A stretch of 55,000 bases of DNA from Anaeromyces robustus (GCA_002104895.1 MCFG01000178.1:1-55000), one strand, 5' to 3'. Positions 10,147-19,287 are shown, counted from the stretch's first letter. Translations and numbers: made by a program. The notes: generated from the sequence alone by a model not told the origin.

Positions 10147-10686
10147 ATTGTATGATCTTTATCAGTATGAAATTTATTTATTAAACTATATAATATGAGA
10201 TGAGTTATTGAAATATAAGTAGAGAAAAAAAAAAATCAATTTATACGATGGATTTATATTTTGAAAATAATATTATCATAATAATACATATAATTTAATT
10301 ACAGTAATAATGTAATTTATTTGTGTTTTAATAATTTTAAATTTAATTATAATGTAATTTAATTTCTTTTATGATAATTTTAAAAAGTTAATTGTGATAT
10401 AAATTAATTTAATTAGGATAATTAATTGTAATTTGAGTATAATTATTATAATTAAAATTTCTGATTGGACATTTATTAATTTTCATATATGTTTAAAAAT
10501 AGAAATAAAGTATGTTAATTTATGGTGTTGATGGACTTAATGTTTAAATTTAATTGTAATTAATGTTTAATTTAGGATAAATTTATGTTGTATTAATAAA
10601 TTTATTGATTATTGAGTATGAGAAATAATTTTAAATTTATGTTTATATTTTTATAATTAATTCTTATGTTAAAATTCATATATATA
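10147..10686 (-). mobile_element. Proximal part of the Copia B leader
   Basis: AT-rich and without an open frame. It lies between B's start codon and the insertion point of Gypsy C. The last five bases, ATATA (10682-10686), are the target duplication of C. Confidence 0.6.
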
Positions 10687-11160
10687 TGTAAAGTTTTAGT
10701 TTGGTTTAAAGTTTAACTTGGTCGAAATGCTCAATAATCTAATACGTAGGGTGTTCACTAATATTAATTTTATTATAAGTTTTATTATAAATATAGTTTC
10801 TTTATTTAAATTTGTTTAATTATTTTATAATTATATTTTATTAGATTATTATTAGGTTAATAATCTTACAAAGAATGTAAGAATACATATTTCATCAATC
10901 TTTTATACATTTCATTGAACAATACAATAATATAAGTAAATTAATACTTATATTAATTATAGTAATATATATTAAAATAATATAAGATAAGAATATAATT
11001 TGTTAATAAAATAAAAGTATAATTTATATTCAACTGTATTATTAATAAAATTAATAATAATTAAATTGTATAAGGATTTGGGGCGCATAAACATGCTGAA
11101 TAATAAATATTTAATAGATATAATGTGGCTTATATCTATAATCCATTCAAATCCTTAACA
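10687..11160 (-). repeat. 3' LTR of Gypsy C
   Basis: TG...CA termini on either strand (plus strand: TGTAAAG...CTTAACA). It matches 17118-17591 with a single difference seen (near 10947). The sense-strand purine-rich GGAAGAGGACG (reverse of ~11161-11175) directly precedes it and serves as the polypurine tract. Confidence 0.9.
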
Positions 11161-12146
11161 ACGTCCTCTTCCAAGAATTCGTATTCCAGGCGAATTCAAA
11201 GAGTTATATAATCAAAATTTAAATATAAAATTTTATAAAGATAAAGTTTGAAGTTTTTTAGATTAAAGTATACTTTAAAATAATCTTTTAAATTTCACTC
11301 GAACAAAAGTTCGATTGGCCATGTGAAAAATAAAAGATAATAAAATTTTTGGAATATAAAAATTTGTTGAATATAATATTATTATTAAATATTAATAAAA
11401 TATAATATATATTGATAAGAATATTTTAATATTAATATTGATATTTATATTTATAAATTTGATATTGATATAAATATTTTATAAATTTTGATATTAATAT
11501 ATTGATATTAATAAAATTATAAAATTGATAATTATATATTTTTATATTTAAAAAAAAATATTTTTGATTTAAAAATTAAATTTTAAAAAATTTTTAAAAA
11601 ATTTAATTTTTGGCTGTAGATTGAAATTTTTGAAATTTTTGAAAAATTTAAAAATTTTAAAAAAGTATTGATTTTTCAAATCTTAATTTATTAATTAATT
11701 TATTATTAATTTATATTAAAAATTTTTTAGGCTATATGGATAGCCCAATTGATTTTTAATTAATGAAAAAATCAAAAATTTCTGAAAAATACCCCATGTG
11801 CATGGGTATCACAGAAAAAATGATTTTTTATATATGAAAAGAAAAAAAAATTTTTATTTTTCTTTTTGAAAAAATTTATTGAAAAATTTTTGAAAAATTT
11901 AATTGAAAAATTTTATTAAAAATTTATTGAAAAAATTTTTTGAATAATTAATTTGAAAAAATTTTTTGAAAAAATGAAAAATTTATTTGAAATTATTTAA
12001 AAATTTTTGATAAAATTTTTTGAAAATTAAATTGAAAAAATTATTTGAAAAAATATTTTAATTGATAAAAATTTTTTGAAAATTAAATTGAAAAATTATT
12101 TGAAAAATATTTTAATTGATAAAAAATTTTTTGAAAATTTTTTGAT

Positions 12147-12208
<62 letters not shown>

Positions 12209-12320
12209 AAAAAAAAATAGTTGGAAGCAAACAGAGGGTAGTGGCAAAAAAGTGGTGCAAAAAGTAGAATAAAAAAATATTGATAAATTATCTAAAAAAA
12301 ATTATTAAAAAAAATAAAAA
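11161..12320 (-). mobile_element. 3' non-coding region of Gypsy C
   Basis: About 1.16 kb between the pol stop and the 3' LTR. It is almost pure A/T, with degenerate repeats of a GAAAAATTTTTTGA type and a T run of nearly 60 (about 12149-12207). No coding potential was seen; the short open frame across the T run is a composition artefact. Confidence 0.7.
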
Positions 12321-15300
12321 TTAGTTGTCATAACTAATAGAAGCAGAGGTTCTATTACTATTAAGGTATTCCATAAAAATGCGTTGGTTTCGAGGGTTAT
12401 CTTCGACTTCAGAAGATGGAACCCAATTATAAGCAGTACGATATTTATAACGAACTCTATATTCGTACTGTTTCTTCTTGTAATTAGTTCTGAAACCAGA
12501 AATTTCAACTATATCCTTGATAGATTCAGGATCTATGTTTCTTTTGGAGAAACGAGTGGGCACAGGAATGAAAGGTTCTAATTCTGAAACATGGAAAACG
12601 TTGTAATGTTTAGGAAAAGGTGACTTTTTTAAATCAATTTCATAATTGTTGTTGTGGAGGACATTGGTTACCTTATATGGACCATATTTACAGGGAGCGA
12701 GTTTAGAGCTGGATTCGAGGTTCAAAGAAGGAGGAGCTTGTATCCAGACAAGATCATCAATCTTATACGTAGGAGCGGTCATTCTCTTCTTATCGGATGC
12801 GCGCTTGTATAATTCTTGAGAACGGAGAAGGACATCCTGTATATGATTGAATCCTTCGGCAACCTTTTGAATGGTTTTGTGATTTATATTAGTTGTTGGA
12901 AGTAGAGTGAATTCGTCCATATACGGGTGGAATCCATAATTTACAAAGAAGGGAGTTTCGTTGGTAGAAGGGTGAATTGAGTTGTTGTAGGCAAACTCAG
13001 CTAGCGGTAGGAAGTCAGCCCAGTCATTGTGATAAAAGGATCTTGAGAAACAGCGGAGGTATTGTTCGATGTAGGAGTTACATCGTTCAACTTGTCCAAC
13101 GGTTTCGTGGTGGTCGGTAGTTGCTATTTTTGATTGAACACCTAAAATAAGAAGGAACTCTTGCCATAAATCACTAGTAAATTGAGTTCCTCTATCAGTT
13201 ATTATATCGTAAGGAAGCCCATGCAGTCTATAAATTGAATTGATAAAAGCTTTAGCTGTTTGTGCTGCATTGGGTATATCCTTAAATGGAACAAGGTGTA
13301 TCATTTTAGAAAAGCGATCAACAACTACCATTATTACTGTATAACCTTTGGAAGGAGGAAGCCCACAAAGAAAGTCGATTTCAATTGATTTCCAAGGTCT
13401 TTCAGGAACTTCTAAGGGTTGAAGTAATCCAAATTTTCGATGTCTTGACTTTTTATTTCTCATGCATGTTTCGCATGATTTAACAAAGTCTTTGACATCG
13501 TCTTCCATTTTAGGCCACCAAAAGTTCCTAGAGATAAGTTCCAAGGTTCTTTTGACACCTAAATGACCGGCGGCGGGAGTCTCATGATATCTCATGAGTA
13601 TTTCTAAGCGAAGTTCCTTAGGAATATATATTAAATTGTTATAAAATATAAGATTGTCTTCGATTTTAAATTTGTTCATTTTTCTGAACGGTTTATAAAA
13701 ATAATCTTGATTTGCATTATTGGGAGCGAAGTAAAGACGAAGGTCTTCGGCTACAGGATCATTTTTAAGATGCTTTTTAATATTCGAGAGAAAATCATTT
13801 GTTATACTAATCAAACAGGGAGTAGAGCTAATGTTCTTTTTATCCAAAATGAACTCTGGTTCTTCTTCTATATCATCTTTTACGTAGTCCGGTCTTCTTG
13901 ATAGAGAATCTGGCTTTCCGTTTTTATTACCCTGGCGATAAATAAGTTCGAAATCATACTCTTGGAAAAATAAATGCCAACGATGTTGTCGTTGGTTACC
14001 AATTTTACCACCAAGAGTGTATATTAAGTTCTTGTGATCGGTGAATACTTTCACCTTGAACTTAGCACCTAATAAGAGATGACGCCAGGTAGAGAAAGAA
14101 TCCTTAATAGCCAAAAGTTCTTTATCAGTAATTGGATAGTTCAGTTCTGCGTTATTAAGACTTCTCGAATGGTACGCAACAGGATGAAGTTTGTTATCCT
14201 CATCATATTGCGAAAGTACAGCGCCAATAGCAAAATTGCTAGCGTCGCATTCGACAATAAATTGCTTAGTATTGTCGGGATGGAGAAGGACGGGAGAAGT
14301 CGTCAAACGTTTCTTTAAGATTGAGAATGCGGAGTCGCATTCTGGAGACCAGATAAATTTCTTCCCCTTTTTTGTTAAAGTGTGTAAAGGTTTAGCGATT
14401 GAGGAGAAGTCCTTTACAAATCTTCTATAGTAATTGCAAAGACCAACGAATCTTTGCACATCCTTTACACATTTAGGGACAGGCCATTCTTCAATTGTCT
14501 TGATTTTCTTCGGGTCGGTAGATATACCTGATCCTGAGATTACGTGACCTAAGAATTCGACTTTGTCTTTATCGAATTCACATTTAGATAGTTTAGCGAA
14601 CAAGTTGTTTTCAATTAACTTCTTAAGAACATCACGAACAGTTTTATGATGTTCTTCTAGATTTTCAGAGTAGATGAGTATATCATCAAGATACAAAATA
14701 ACTGATTTTTCTAAAAATGGTCTAAGAACAGAATTAATAAACGATTGGAAGACAGCTGGGGCATTTTTTAATCCAAATGGCATTACTAAGTATTCGTAAT
14801 GACCATATTTAGTACGGAAGGCAGTTTTATATTCGTCACCTTCCTTAATTCTAATTAAATTATAAGCGGAGCGTAAATCTAATTTAGTAAAGTATTTTGC
14901 TCCCTTCACGCGTTCGATTATATCCCTGATAAGCGGAATTGGATAAGAGTTTCTAACAGTAACCGCATTTAATTTTTTATAATCAACGCAAAGTCTAAGA
15001 GAACCATCACGTTTCTTCTGGAATAAGACAGGATAACCTGCAGGAGAGTTAGATTCTCTGATAAAGCCCTTTTCTGACATGTCTTCGATATATTCCTTGA
15101 GAGTTTCTTCTTCTTCTAAGGATAATTGGTAGATAGGACCATAATGGAGGGTAGCACCATCTTTTAATATAATTTCACAATCGGTAAGACGGTGTGGAGG
15201 GAGTTTGTCTGCTTCTTTTTTGCTAAAGACAACTGCGAGATCTCTATATGGTTCTGGGATGTCTTCAATGTTAGGTTCCTCAGATCCAGAGACATCTTTT

Positions 15301-15854
15301 TGTGAAAGAAAAGAGTAAATTAAAAAATTATAATTATACTGATTTGACTTATTATTTTTATTATAAGAAAAAGTTTTTATTAAATCATCTTTAAAATGAT
15401 TTAAACTAAGAGTAGAATAAACATATTTATTTCGATAATTATAGTGGATTTTATATTTCTCCATAAATTGATTACCAAGAAGTAAATCGACAGGGAGATG
15501 GTCTGAGACCAAAAATTTTTGTTTAAAACGGATAAATCTGAATTTCTTATTGATTAATAATTTTATTTGAAATTTAAGAGATACAAAGCGATTTATTGAA
15601 TCTGTATCTCCACTAATTCCTTTTATTAAAATTTTGCTTTGACATTTGTTAATATTTAAATTAAGTTTTTTAACAAGATTTGATGAAATAAAGTTGCAAA
15701 GTGATCCAGTATCTAGAATGGATCTAACTTGGTATTTAATAATTTTGTTATTCTCATTTAAAATGGGAATGTGTGAATTAAATGAGAAAAATGATTCAGG
15801 GAGACTATTGTTTAGGGTAGTTAAGTTATGTTGAACTTCCTTTGAGAAGTTCAA
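12321..15854 (-). CDS. Gypsy C Pol polyprotein with chromodomain-like C-terminus
   Basis: 1177 residues. Aspartic protease (LDTGS) is near residue 45; reverse transcriptase with the YLDDILI catalytic box near 388; RNase H starting near 535 (ECDASN) with a TDHKNL motif further on; integrase H2C2 zinc region near 758-800; and integrase catalytic blocks near 828 (IDFLCG), 888 (TDRGTQF) and 921 (GQVERCN). A GPY-type module (YGPYKV) follows, and residues ~1115-1165 have the spacing of a chromodomain (aromatic-rich YEYRVRYK, then NWVPSSEVED). That tail defines the chromovirus branch and in related elements steers integration to particular chromatin. The frame is intact. Gag is in a different frame, as in many Gypsy elements that use programmed frameshifting. 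Confidence 0.93.
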   Translation of the reverse strand: MNFSKEVQHNLTTLNNSLPESFFSFNSHIPILNENNKIIKYQVRSILDTGSLCNFISSNLVKKLNLNINKCQSKILIKGISGDTDSINRFVSLKFQIKLLINKKFRFIRFKQKFLVSDHLPVDLLLGNQFMEKYKIHYNYRNKYVYSTLSLNHFKDDLIKTFSYNKNNKSNQYNYNFLIYSFLSQKDVSGSEEPNIEDIPEPYRDLAVVFSKKEADKLPPHRLTDCEIILKDGATLHYGPIYQLSLEEEETLKEYIEDMSEKGFIRESNSPAGYPVLFQKKRDGSLRLCVDYKKLNAVTVRNSYPIPLIRDIIERVKGAKYFTKLDLRSAYNLIRIKEGDEYKTAFRTKYGHYEYLVMPFGLKNAPAVFQSFINSVLRPFLEKSVILYLDDILIYSENLEEHHKTVRDVLKKLIENNLFAKLSKCEFDKDKVEFLGHVISGSGISTDPKKIKTIEEWPVPKCVKDVQRFVGLCNYYRRFVKDFSSIAKPLHTLTKKGKKFIWSPECDSAFSILKKRLTTSPVLLHPDNTKQFIVECDASNFAIGAVLSQYDEDNKLHPVAYHSRSLNNAELNYPITDKELLAIKDSFSTWRHLLLGAKFKVKVFTDHKNLIYTLGGKIGNQRQHRWHLFFQEYDFELIYRQGNKNGKPDSLSRRPDYVKDDIEEEPEFILDKKNISSTPCLISITNDFLSNIKKHLKNDPVAEDLRLYFAPNNANQDYFYKPFRKMNKFKIEDNLIFYNNLIYIPKELRLEILMRYHETPAAGHLGVKRTLELISRNFWWPKMEDDVKDFVKSCETCMRNKKSRHRKFGLLQPLEVPERPWKSIEIDFLCGLPPSKGYTVIMVVVDRFSKMIHLVPFKDIPNAAQTAKAFINSIYRLHGLPYDIITDRGTQFTSDLWQEFLLILGVQSKIATTDHHETVGQVERCNSYIEQYLRCFSRSFYHNDWADFLPLAEFAYNNSIHPSTNETPFFVNYGFHPYMDEFTLLPTTNINHKTIQKVAEGFNHIQDVLLRSQELYKRASDKKRMTAPTYKIDDLVWIQAPPSLNLESSSKLAPCKYGPYKVTNVLHNNNYEIDLKKSPFPKHYNVFHVSELEPFIPVPTRFSKRNIDPESIKDIVEISGFRTNYKKKQYEYRVRYKYRTAYNWVPSSEVEDNPRNQRIFMEYLNSNRTSASISYDN

Positions 15855-15883
15855 AGGAGAGGACTTCTTTTGAAGTCCATCAA

Positions 15884-17083
15884 CTAGTTTTTTGAACTGA
15901 TCTTTTGAACATCAGTAACGCGGTTGTCGTTACTGTTGTTTTTAGACTTATTGTAAAAATTATTGTTTTTATTAAAATTAGTATTTTTGTTCTTCTTTTC
16001 GGTATTCTGCGGACGGGAACTTGAATTTTTCTTCTTGTCAGTTCTATTTCCGGAGAACTGACTGATCTTTGCATTCATTTCTTGAGAAGACTCTAACAAG
16101 ATACACTTTGTTATGATTTCTTCGAGCTTCTCAGGAAACTTTTCCATTTTGTTTATTTCATCCTTGTATTTAGGATGAAGACCTTTATAAAAGAATAAAG
16201 CTAAAGGTTCTTCAGGCCAAGCTAAATCAGCAGTTAACTTACGGAATTCATCAATATACTCATTGATTTTTCCGTAATTATGCTTTATATTGGCTAATTT
16301 AATCTTCTTTAGTTTCCTGTTAACGACATCAGGAAAGGCTCTTTTTAATTCTTCTAGAAGGGTCCATAAAGAGGATGGAATAGTACCAATAGGATATTTT
16401 GTTTGATACCAACTTCTTGCAGCTCCACGCAACCTAGACTGAACGAAGTTGATTTTTGCTTCTTCGGGCCATAACTTACAAGGATAAGTTTTGAATGTAT
16501 CTCCGCAAAGTTGACAGAATAGTTCAATTTCGGAGATATCGCCGTAAAAAAGACCAGGTTCCGGTACCTGAGCAACAGTATAGGGAAAAGCTGTTCTCAT
16601 GATAACGTCGTTGTCTACGTCAAACCTGGTAGTAGTAGAAGCGTTATCATCGAAAGTAGCTTGAGGAGCAGAAGTGGTAGCTACAGGAGTTGGTTGTTCG
16701 CTAGTAGAAGCCGTAGCACCAGGATAAAGTCTCTCTCTTTGTGTAAGTTCGCGCTTAAAGTAGAGAGTAGCCTTTTTCAGAGATTCTAAAGAGTTCATTA
16801 TCTCATTATTAGCACGCTCGTAGGATTGAAATTGTTTCATTACCTCTTGATGGTAACATTGCAAATCATCCTTTGAGACGAAGCCTTGATTTACTCCAGA
16901 CATAATATTTGAGCAAGCTTGGGAAGTCTCATTACTTAATTGTTCAAGCCCTTCAGCTAAGGAATTGCAGGCTTGTGAGGCTTCTATTCTTAATTGTTGA
17001 ACTGAATCTTCTTGATTCATCTCCATTTCTTCGTCCGATTTAGCAGAATAACCCGTGTTTTTTCTTAAGGAGAACTTTGGCAT
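15884..17083 (-). CDS. Gypsy C Gag
   Basis: 399 residues. A coiled-coil-like N-terminal third (~20-110) and a Thr/Ala/Pro linker are followed at ~165-345 by a retrotransposon Gag domain (RSWYQTKYP, then FRKLTADLAWPEE and FFYKGLHPKYKDEI). The C-terminus is a basic Asn/Lys tail. No CCHC zinc knuckle is present, which is known for some Tf1/sushi-type Gags. The start codon lies only 34 bases from the 5' LTR, leaving room for little more than a primer-binding site. Confidence 0.9.
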   Translation of the reverse strand: MPKFSLRKNTGYSAKSDEEMEMNQEDSVQQLRIEASQACNSLAEGLEQLSNETSQACSNIMSGVNQGFVSKDDLQCYHQEVMKQFQSYERANNEIMNSLESLKKATLYFKRELTQRERLYPGATASTSEQPTPVATTSAPQATFDDNASTTTRFDVDNDVIMRTAFPYTVAQVPEPGLFYGDISEIELFCQLCGDTFKTYPCKLWPEEAKINFVQSRLRGAARSWYQTKYPIGTIPSSLWTLLEELKRAFPDVVNRKLKKIKLANIKHNYGKINEYIDEFRKLTADLAWPEEPLALFFYKGLHPKYKDEINKMEKFPEKLEEIITKCILLESSQEMNAKISQFSGNRTDKKKNSSSRPQNTEKKNKNTNFNKNNNFYNKSKNNSNDNRVTDVQKISSKN

Positions 17084-17107
17084 TCCAAGGAAGTTACAAA
17101 ACAGCAG

Positions 17108-17117
17108 GTAAGATTAT
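17108..17117 (-). promoter_or_regulatory. Self-priming primer-binding site of Gypsy C
   Basis: On the sense (-) strand the 10 bases right after the 5' LTR read ATAATCTTAC. They are the exact reverse complement of GTAAGATTAT at 17300-17291 inside the LTR, ~38 bases downstream of a TATAAAAG box, where the transcript should begin. Including the last LTR base the match is 11 nt. This is the arrangement known for Tf1. Confidence 0.75.
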
Positions 17118-17591
17118 TGTAAAGTTTTAGTTTGGTTTAAAGTTTAACTTGGTCGAAATGCTCAATAATCTAATACGTAGGGTGTTCACTAATATTAATT
17201 TTATTATAAGTTTTATTATAAATATAGTTTCTTTATTTAAATTTGTTTAATTATTTTATAATTATATTTTATTAGATTATTATTAGGTTAATAATCTTAC
17301 AAAGAATGTAAGAATACATATTTCATCAATCTTTTATACATTTCATTGAACAATACAATAATATAAGTAAATTAATATTTATATTAATTATAGTAATATA
17401 TATTAAAATAATATAAGATAAGAATATAATTTGTTAATAAAATAAAAGTATAATTTATATTCAACTGTATTATTAATAAAATTAATAATAATTAAATTGT
17501 ATAAGGATTTGGGGCGCATAAACATGCTGAATAATAAATATTTAATAGATATAATGTGGCTTATATCTATAATCCATTCAAATCCTTAACA
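17118..17591 (-). repeat. 5' LTR of Gypsy C
   Basis: 474 bp, TG...CA. It holds the promoter: sense-strand TATAAAAG at 17338-17331, with the predicted RNA start near 17300. It is followed on the plus strand by ATATA (17592-17596), the target duplication. Confidence 0.9.
17291..17338 (-). promoter_or_regulatory. Gypsy C LTR promoter: TATA box and predicted transcript start
   Basis: Sense-strand TATAAAAG is followed 38 bases later (counted from its first base) by GTAAGATTAT, the 10-mer that pairs with the primer-binding site. The same pair is present in the 3' LTR copy. Confidence 0.6.
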
Positions 17592-17628
17592 ATATAATCG
17601 TATTATTAATTGTATAAATATTCATTAT

Positions 17629-18159
17629 TGTAACGAAACTCATAATCAGTAAATTAGTAACCATGGTTTAGTGGTTAAATACTATGACCATCGAGCTGAA
17701 CTCCTTGGGTTCGACTCACACTCATTCTCAATTTATAAAAAATTTTTTATTTTAAGAAAAATTTATTATTAATTTCTGTATTTTATTTCTGTATTTTATT
17801 TCTGTATTTTATCATAGAAATTAATAGAATAAAATCAGAAATTTTCGGATAAAAATTTTTTATAATTTATCCTTTTTCCATAAGATTCTTTTTTATCAAA
17901 AAAATTTAAGTTTCGAGAACTTTTTAGAAATTTTTATTATTTTCAAAAAAAAAATATAAATAGGTGTAAAATTCATTAATAAAATATTTTTAAATTCGTG
18001 CTTTTATTAATTAGTTTATAAGTAATTTGAAATATTATAATAACTAATTAATAATTAATATTTATACTTTAAAATTAATAAAACTTATTTCTAACAAAAC
18101 ATATTTATTTTAAATTACTTTATTGTTTATAAACCTATTGTGTAAAAGCAAACGTTACA
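17629..18159 (+). repeat. Solo LTR of the TGTAACG family, inserted in the Copia B leader
   Basis: 531 bp with perfect termini TGTAACG/CGTTACA and a clean 5-bp target duplication ATTAT on both sides (17624-17628 and 18160-18164). It is collinear with the LTR at 3783-4486 but about 170 bp shorter. It contains the tRNA-like module and the TATAAATAGGTGTAAAA promoter motif near 17949. With no internal region left, it is what LTR-LTR recombination leaves behind. Confidence 0.9.
17657..17725 (+). promoter_or_regulatory. tRNA-like A/B-box module in the solo LTR
   Basis: TGGTTTAGTGG at 17664-17674 (A box) and GGTTCGACTC at 17708-17717 (B box), 44 bases start to start. It corresponds base for base in position to the module at 3811-3880. 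Confidence 0.6.
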
Positions 18160-18233
18160 ATTATTATAACTTAATTGGTGTATTTCATGAATATTTATTT
18201 TAATTTTTATTAATTTTCAATTAAAATTGTTTA

Positions 18234-18440
18234 ATATAGCTGAAATTTTATTTAAATTTTTAACTTATATTATTTATTTCAGCTCTTTTTATTTATATAG
18301 CTGACCCTTGTTATTTATTTCAGCTCTTTTTATTTTTATGGCTGACCCTTTTTATTTATTTCAGCTCATTTTTTTATTTTTATATATATATATATTTTTT
18401 TTATATGGCTGACCCTTTTTATTTATTTCAGCTCATTTTT
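18234..18440. repeat. Tandem repeat with a GCTGA...TCAGC unit
   Basis: About 3-4 units of a 40-60 bp sequence built on GCTGACCCTTTTTATTTATT followed by TCAGCTC. Each unit begins GCTGA and ends TCAGC, so each could fold on itself. Confidence 0.7.
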
Positions 18441-18480
18441 TTTTTTTTTTTTTTTTTTTTTTATTTTTATGCATTGATAT

Positions 18481-18600
18481 ATTTGAAATTATTTCCCATC
18501 TCGTTATATATTTATATTATTTTTATTTATATATATGTGTATTTGAAATTATTTCCCATCTCGTTATATATTTATGTTATTTTTATTTATATATATGTGT
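18481..18600. repeat. 60-bp tandem duplication
   Basis: Two adjacent 60-bp copies starting ATTTGAAATTATTTCCCATC, differing at one base. Confidence 0.9.
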
Positions 18601-18621
18601 ATGTATTTTGTAAGTACTGTG

Positions 18622-18704
18622 TTTTAGCCATTAATATTTTTTTTTTAGTTATTTGATTTTCATTTTAGCCATTAATATTTTTTTTTAGTTATTTGATTTT
18701 CATT
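18622..18704. repeat. ~41-bp tandem duplication
   Basis: Two copies of TTTTAGCCATTAATATTTTT followed by TAGTTATTTGATTTTCA, differing in the length of the T run. Confidence 0.8.
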
Positions 18705-19082
18705 TTATATATAGTATTTAATATTTGATAATGAAAAAAAAATATATATTAGTAATTATATATTTATATTTATTATATTAATTTTATTTATATTGTTTAT
18801 ATTATTTATAATTATACGTAGCTTTTATGTTAATTAAGATAATATTATTTTTTTTTTTCGGATATATTAATTGATATGTTTATGAACACTTTTATTGAAA
18901 ATAAAATATTTTGCACCATATTTATTTAAATTTATTTTAAATGTTTTGTATATAAAAAAAATTTCGGAAATTTTTAAATTAATATATCAATATATATAAA
19001 ATGTAATTAAAATTAATAATGGATAAACGGTGTGGTATTTTATTATAATATTCATTTATACTTAGCTTTTATTTTAGAGTCA

Positions 19083-19097
19083 ATGAGACTCTTAATC
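19083..19097 (-). promoter_or_regulatory. Copia B primer-binding site, complementary to the tRNA-Lys(CUU) anticodon arm
   Basis: Adjacent to the 5' LTR. The plus strand reads ATGAGACTCTTAATC, which matches eukaryotic tRNA-Lys(CUU) across positions ~26-40, including the CTCTTAA anticodon loop. The sense strand is therefore complementary to the middle of the tRNA, not its 3' end. Drosophila copia does the same with a 5' half of initiator tRNA cut near position 39. Confidence 0.75.
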
Positions 19098-19259
19098 TGT
19101 CAGAAATATATCTTATAATATATTAATATTATTCATTTATAATATTAAGAAAGATATTTTAAAGAATATTTTGCATATTCTTCTTTTATACTATTACAAT
19201 ACATTATTTATATATTGTACATTATTTAATACATTATTTAATACATTATTCATTTGACA
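19098..19259 (-). repeat. 5' LTR of Copia B
   Basis: 162 bp, read as identical to 5565-5726, bounded by the primer-binding site and by the ATATA duplication at 19260-19264. Confidence 0.9.
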
Positions 19260-19287
19260 ATATATATTATAAGACATATTTTTGACA
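19260..19287 (+). repeat. Last bases of the 3' LTR of Copia A
   Basis: After the duplicated ATATA, the sequence TATTATAAGACATATTTTTG followed by ACA continues the LTR that stops at 5564 and matches the end of the B LTR (ATTATAAGATATATTTCTGACA) with few differences. Host sequence starts at 19288; TAAGT there should be A's own target duplication. Confidence 0.85.

Larger units (their letters stand above)
10687..17591 (-). mobile_element. Ty3/Gypsy chromodomain element C (chromovirus), looks whole
   Basis: 6905 bp with two 474-bp LTRs that differ at one position by eye, flanked by ATATA on both sides (10682-10686 and 17592-17596). It encodes Gag (15884-17083) and Pol (12321-15854), with RT before integrase and a chromodomain-like C-terminus. 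A 10-nt site next to the 5' LTR is complementary to the predicted start of its own transcript, as in self-priming Tf1-type elements. It is inserted in Copia B's leader and is therefore younger than B. Near-identical LTRs mean a recent insertion. Confidence 0.93.
18165..19097 (-). mobile_element. Distal part of the Copia B leader, tandem-repeat rich
   Basis: No open frame of note. It holds three tandem-repeat sets (about 18234-18440, 18481-18600 and 18622-18704), a T run of 26 near 18437, and featureless AT-rich sequence to the primer-binding site. It lies between the solo LTR and B's 5' LTR, so it should be B's 5' leader, although another unrecognised old insertion cannot be excluded. Confidence 0.5.
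5565..19259 (-). mobile_element. Ty1/Copia element B, whole, with two later insertions in its leader
   Basis: Bounded by two 162-bp LTRs (5565-5726 and 19098-19259) that look identical by eye and are flanked by the 5-bp repeat ATATA (5560-5564 and 19260-19264). Inside are one intact polyprotein frame, a polypurine tract next to the 3' LTR and a primer-binding site next to the 5' LTR. Its leader was later entered by a solo LTR (17629-18159) and Gypsy element C (10687-17591). Without these it would be about 6.2-6.3 kb, with an unusually long leader of ~1.5 kb. LTR identity marks a recent insertion. It looks whole as to its own parts. Confidence 0.88.

Noticed and set aside
19098-19259. Independent solo Copia LTR
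   Set aside because: A primer-binding site adjoins it and the ATATA duplication pairs it with 5565; its immediate left flank does not match its right flank, so it is B's 5' LTR.
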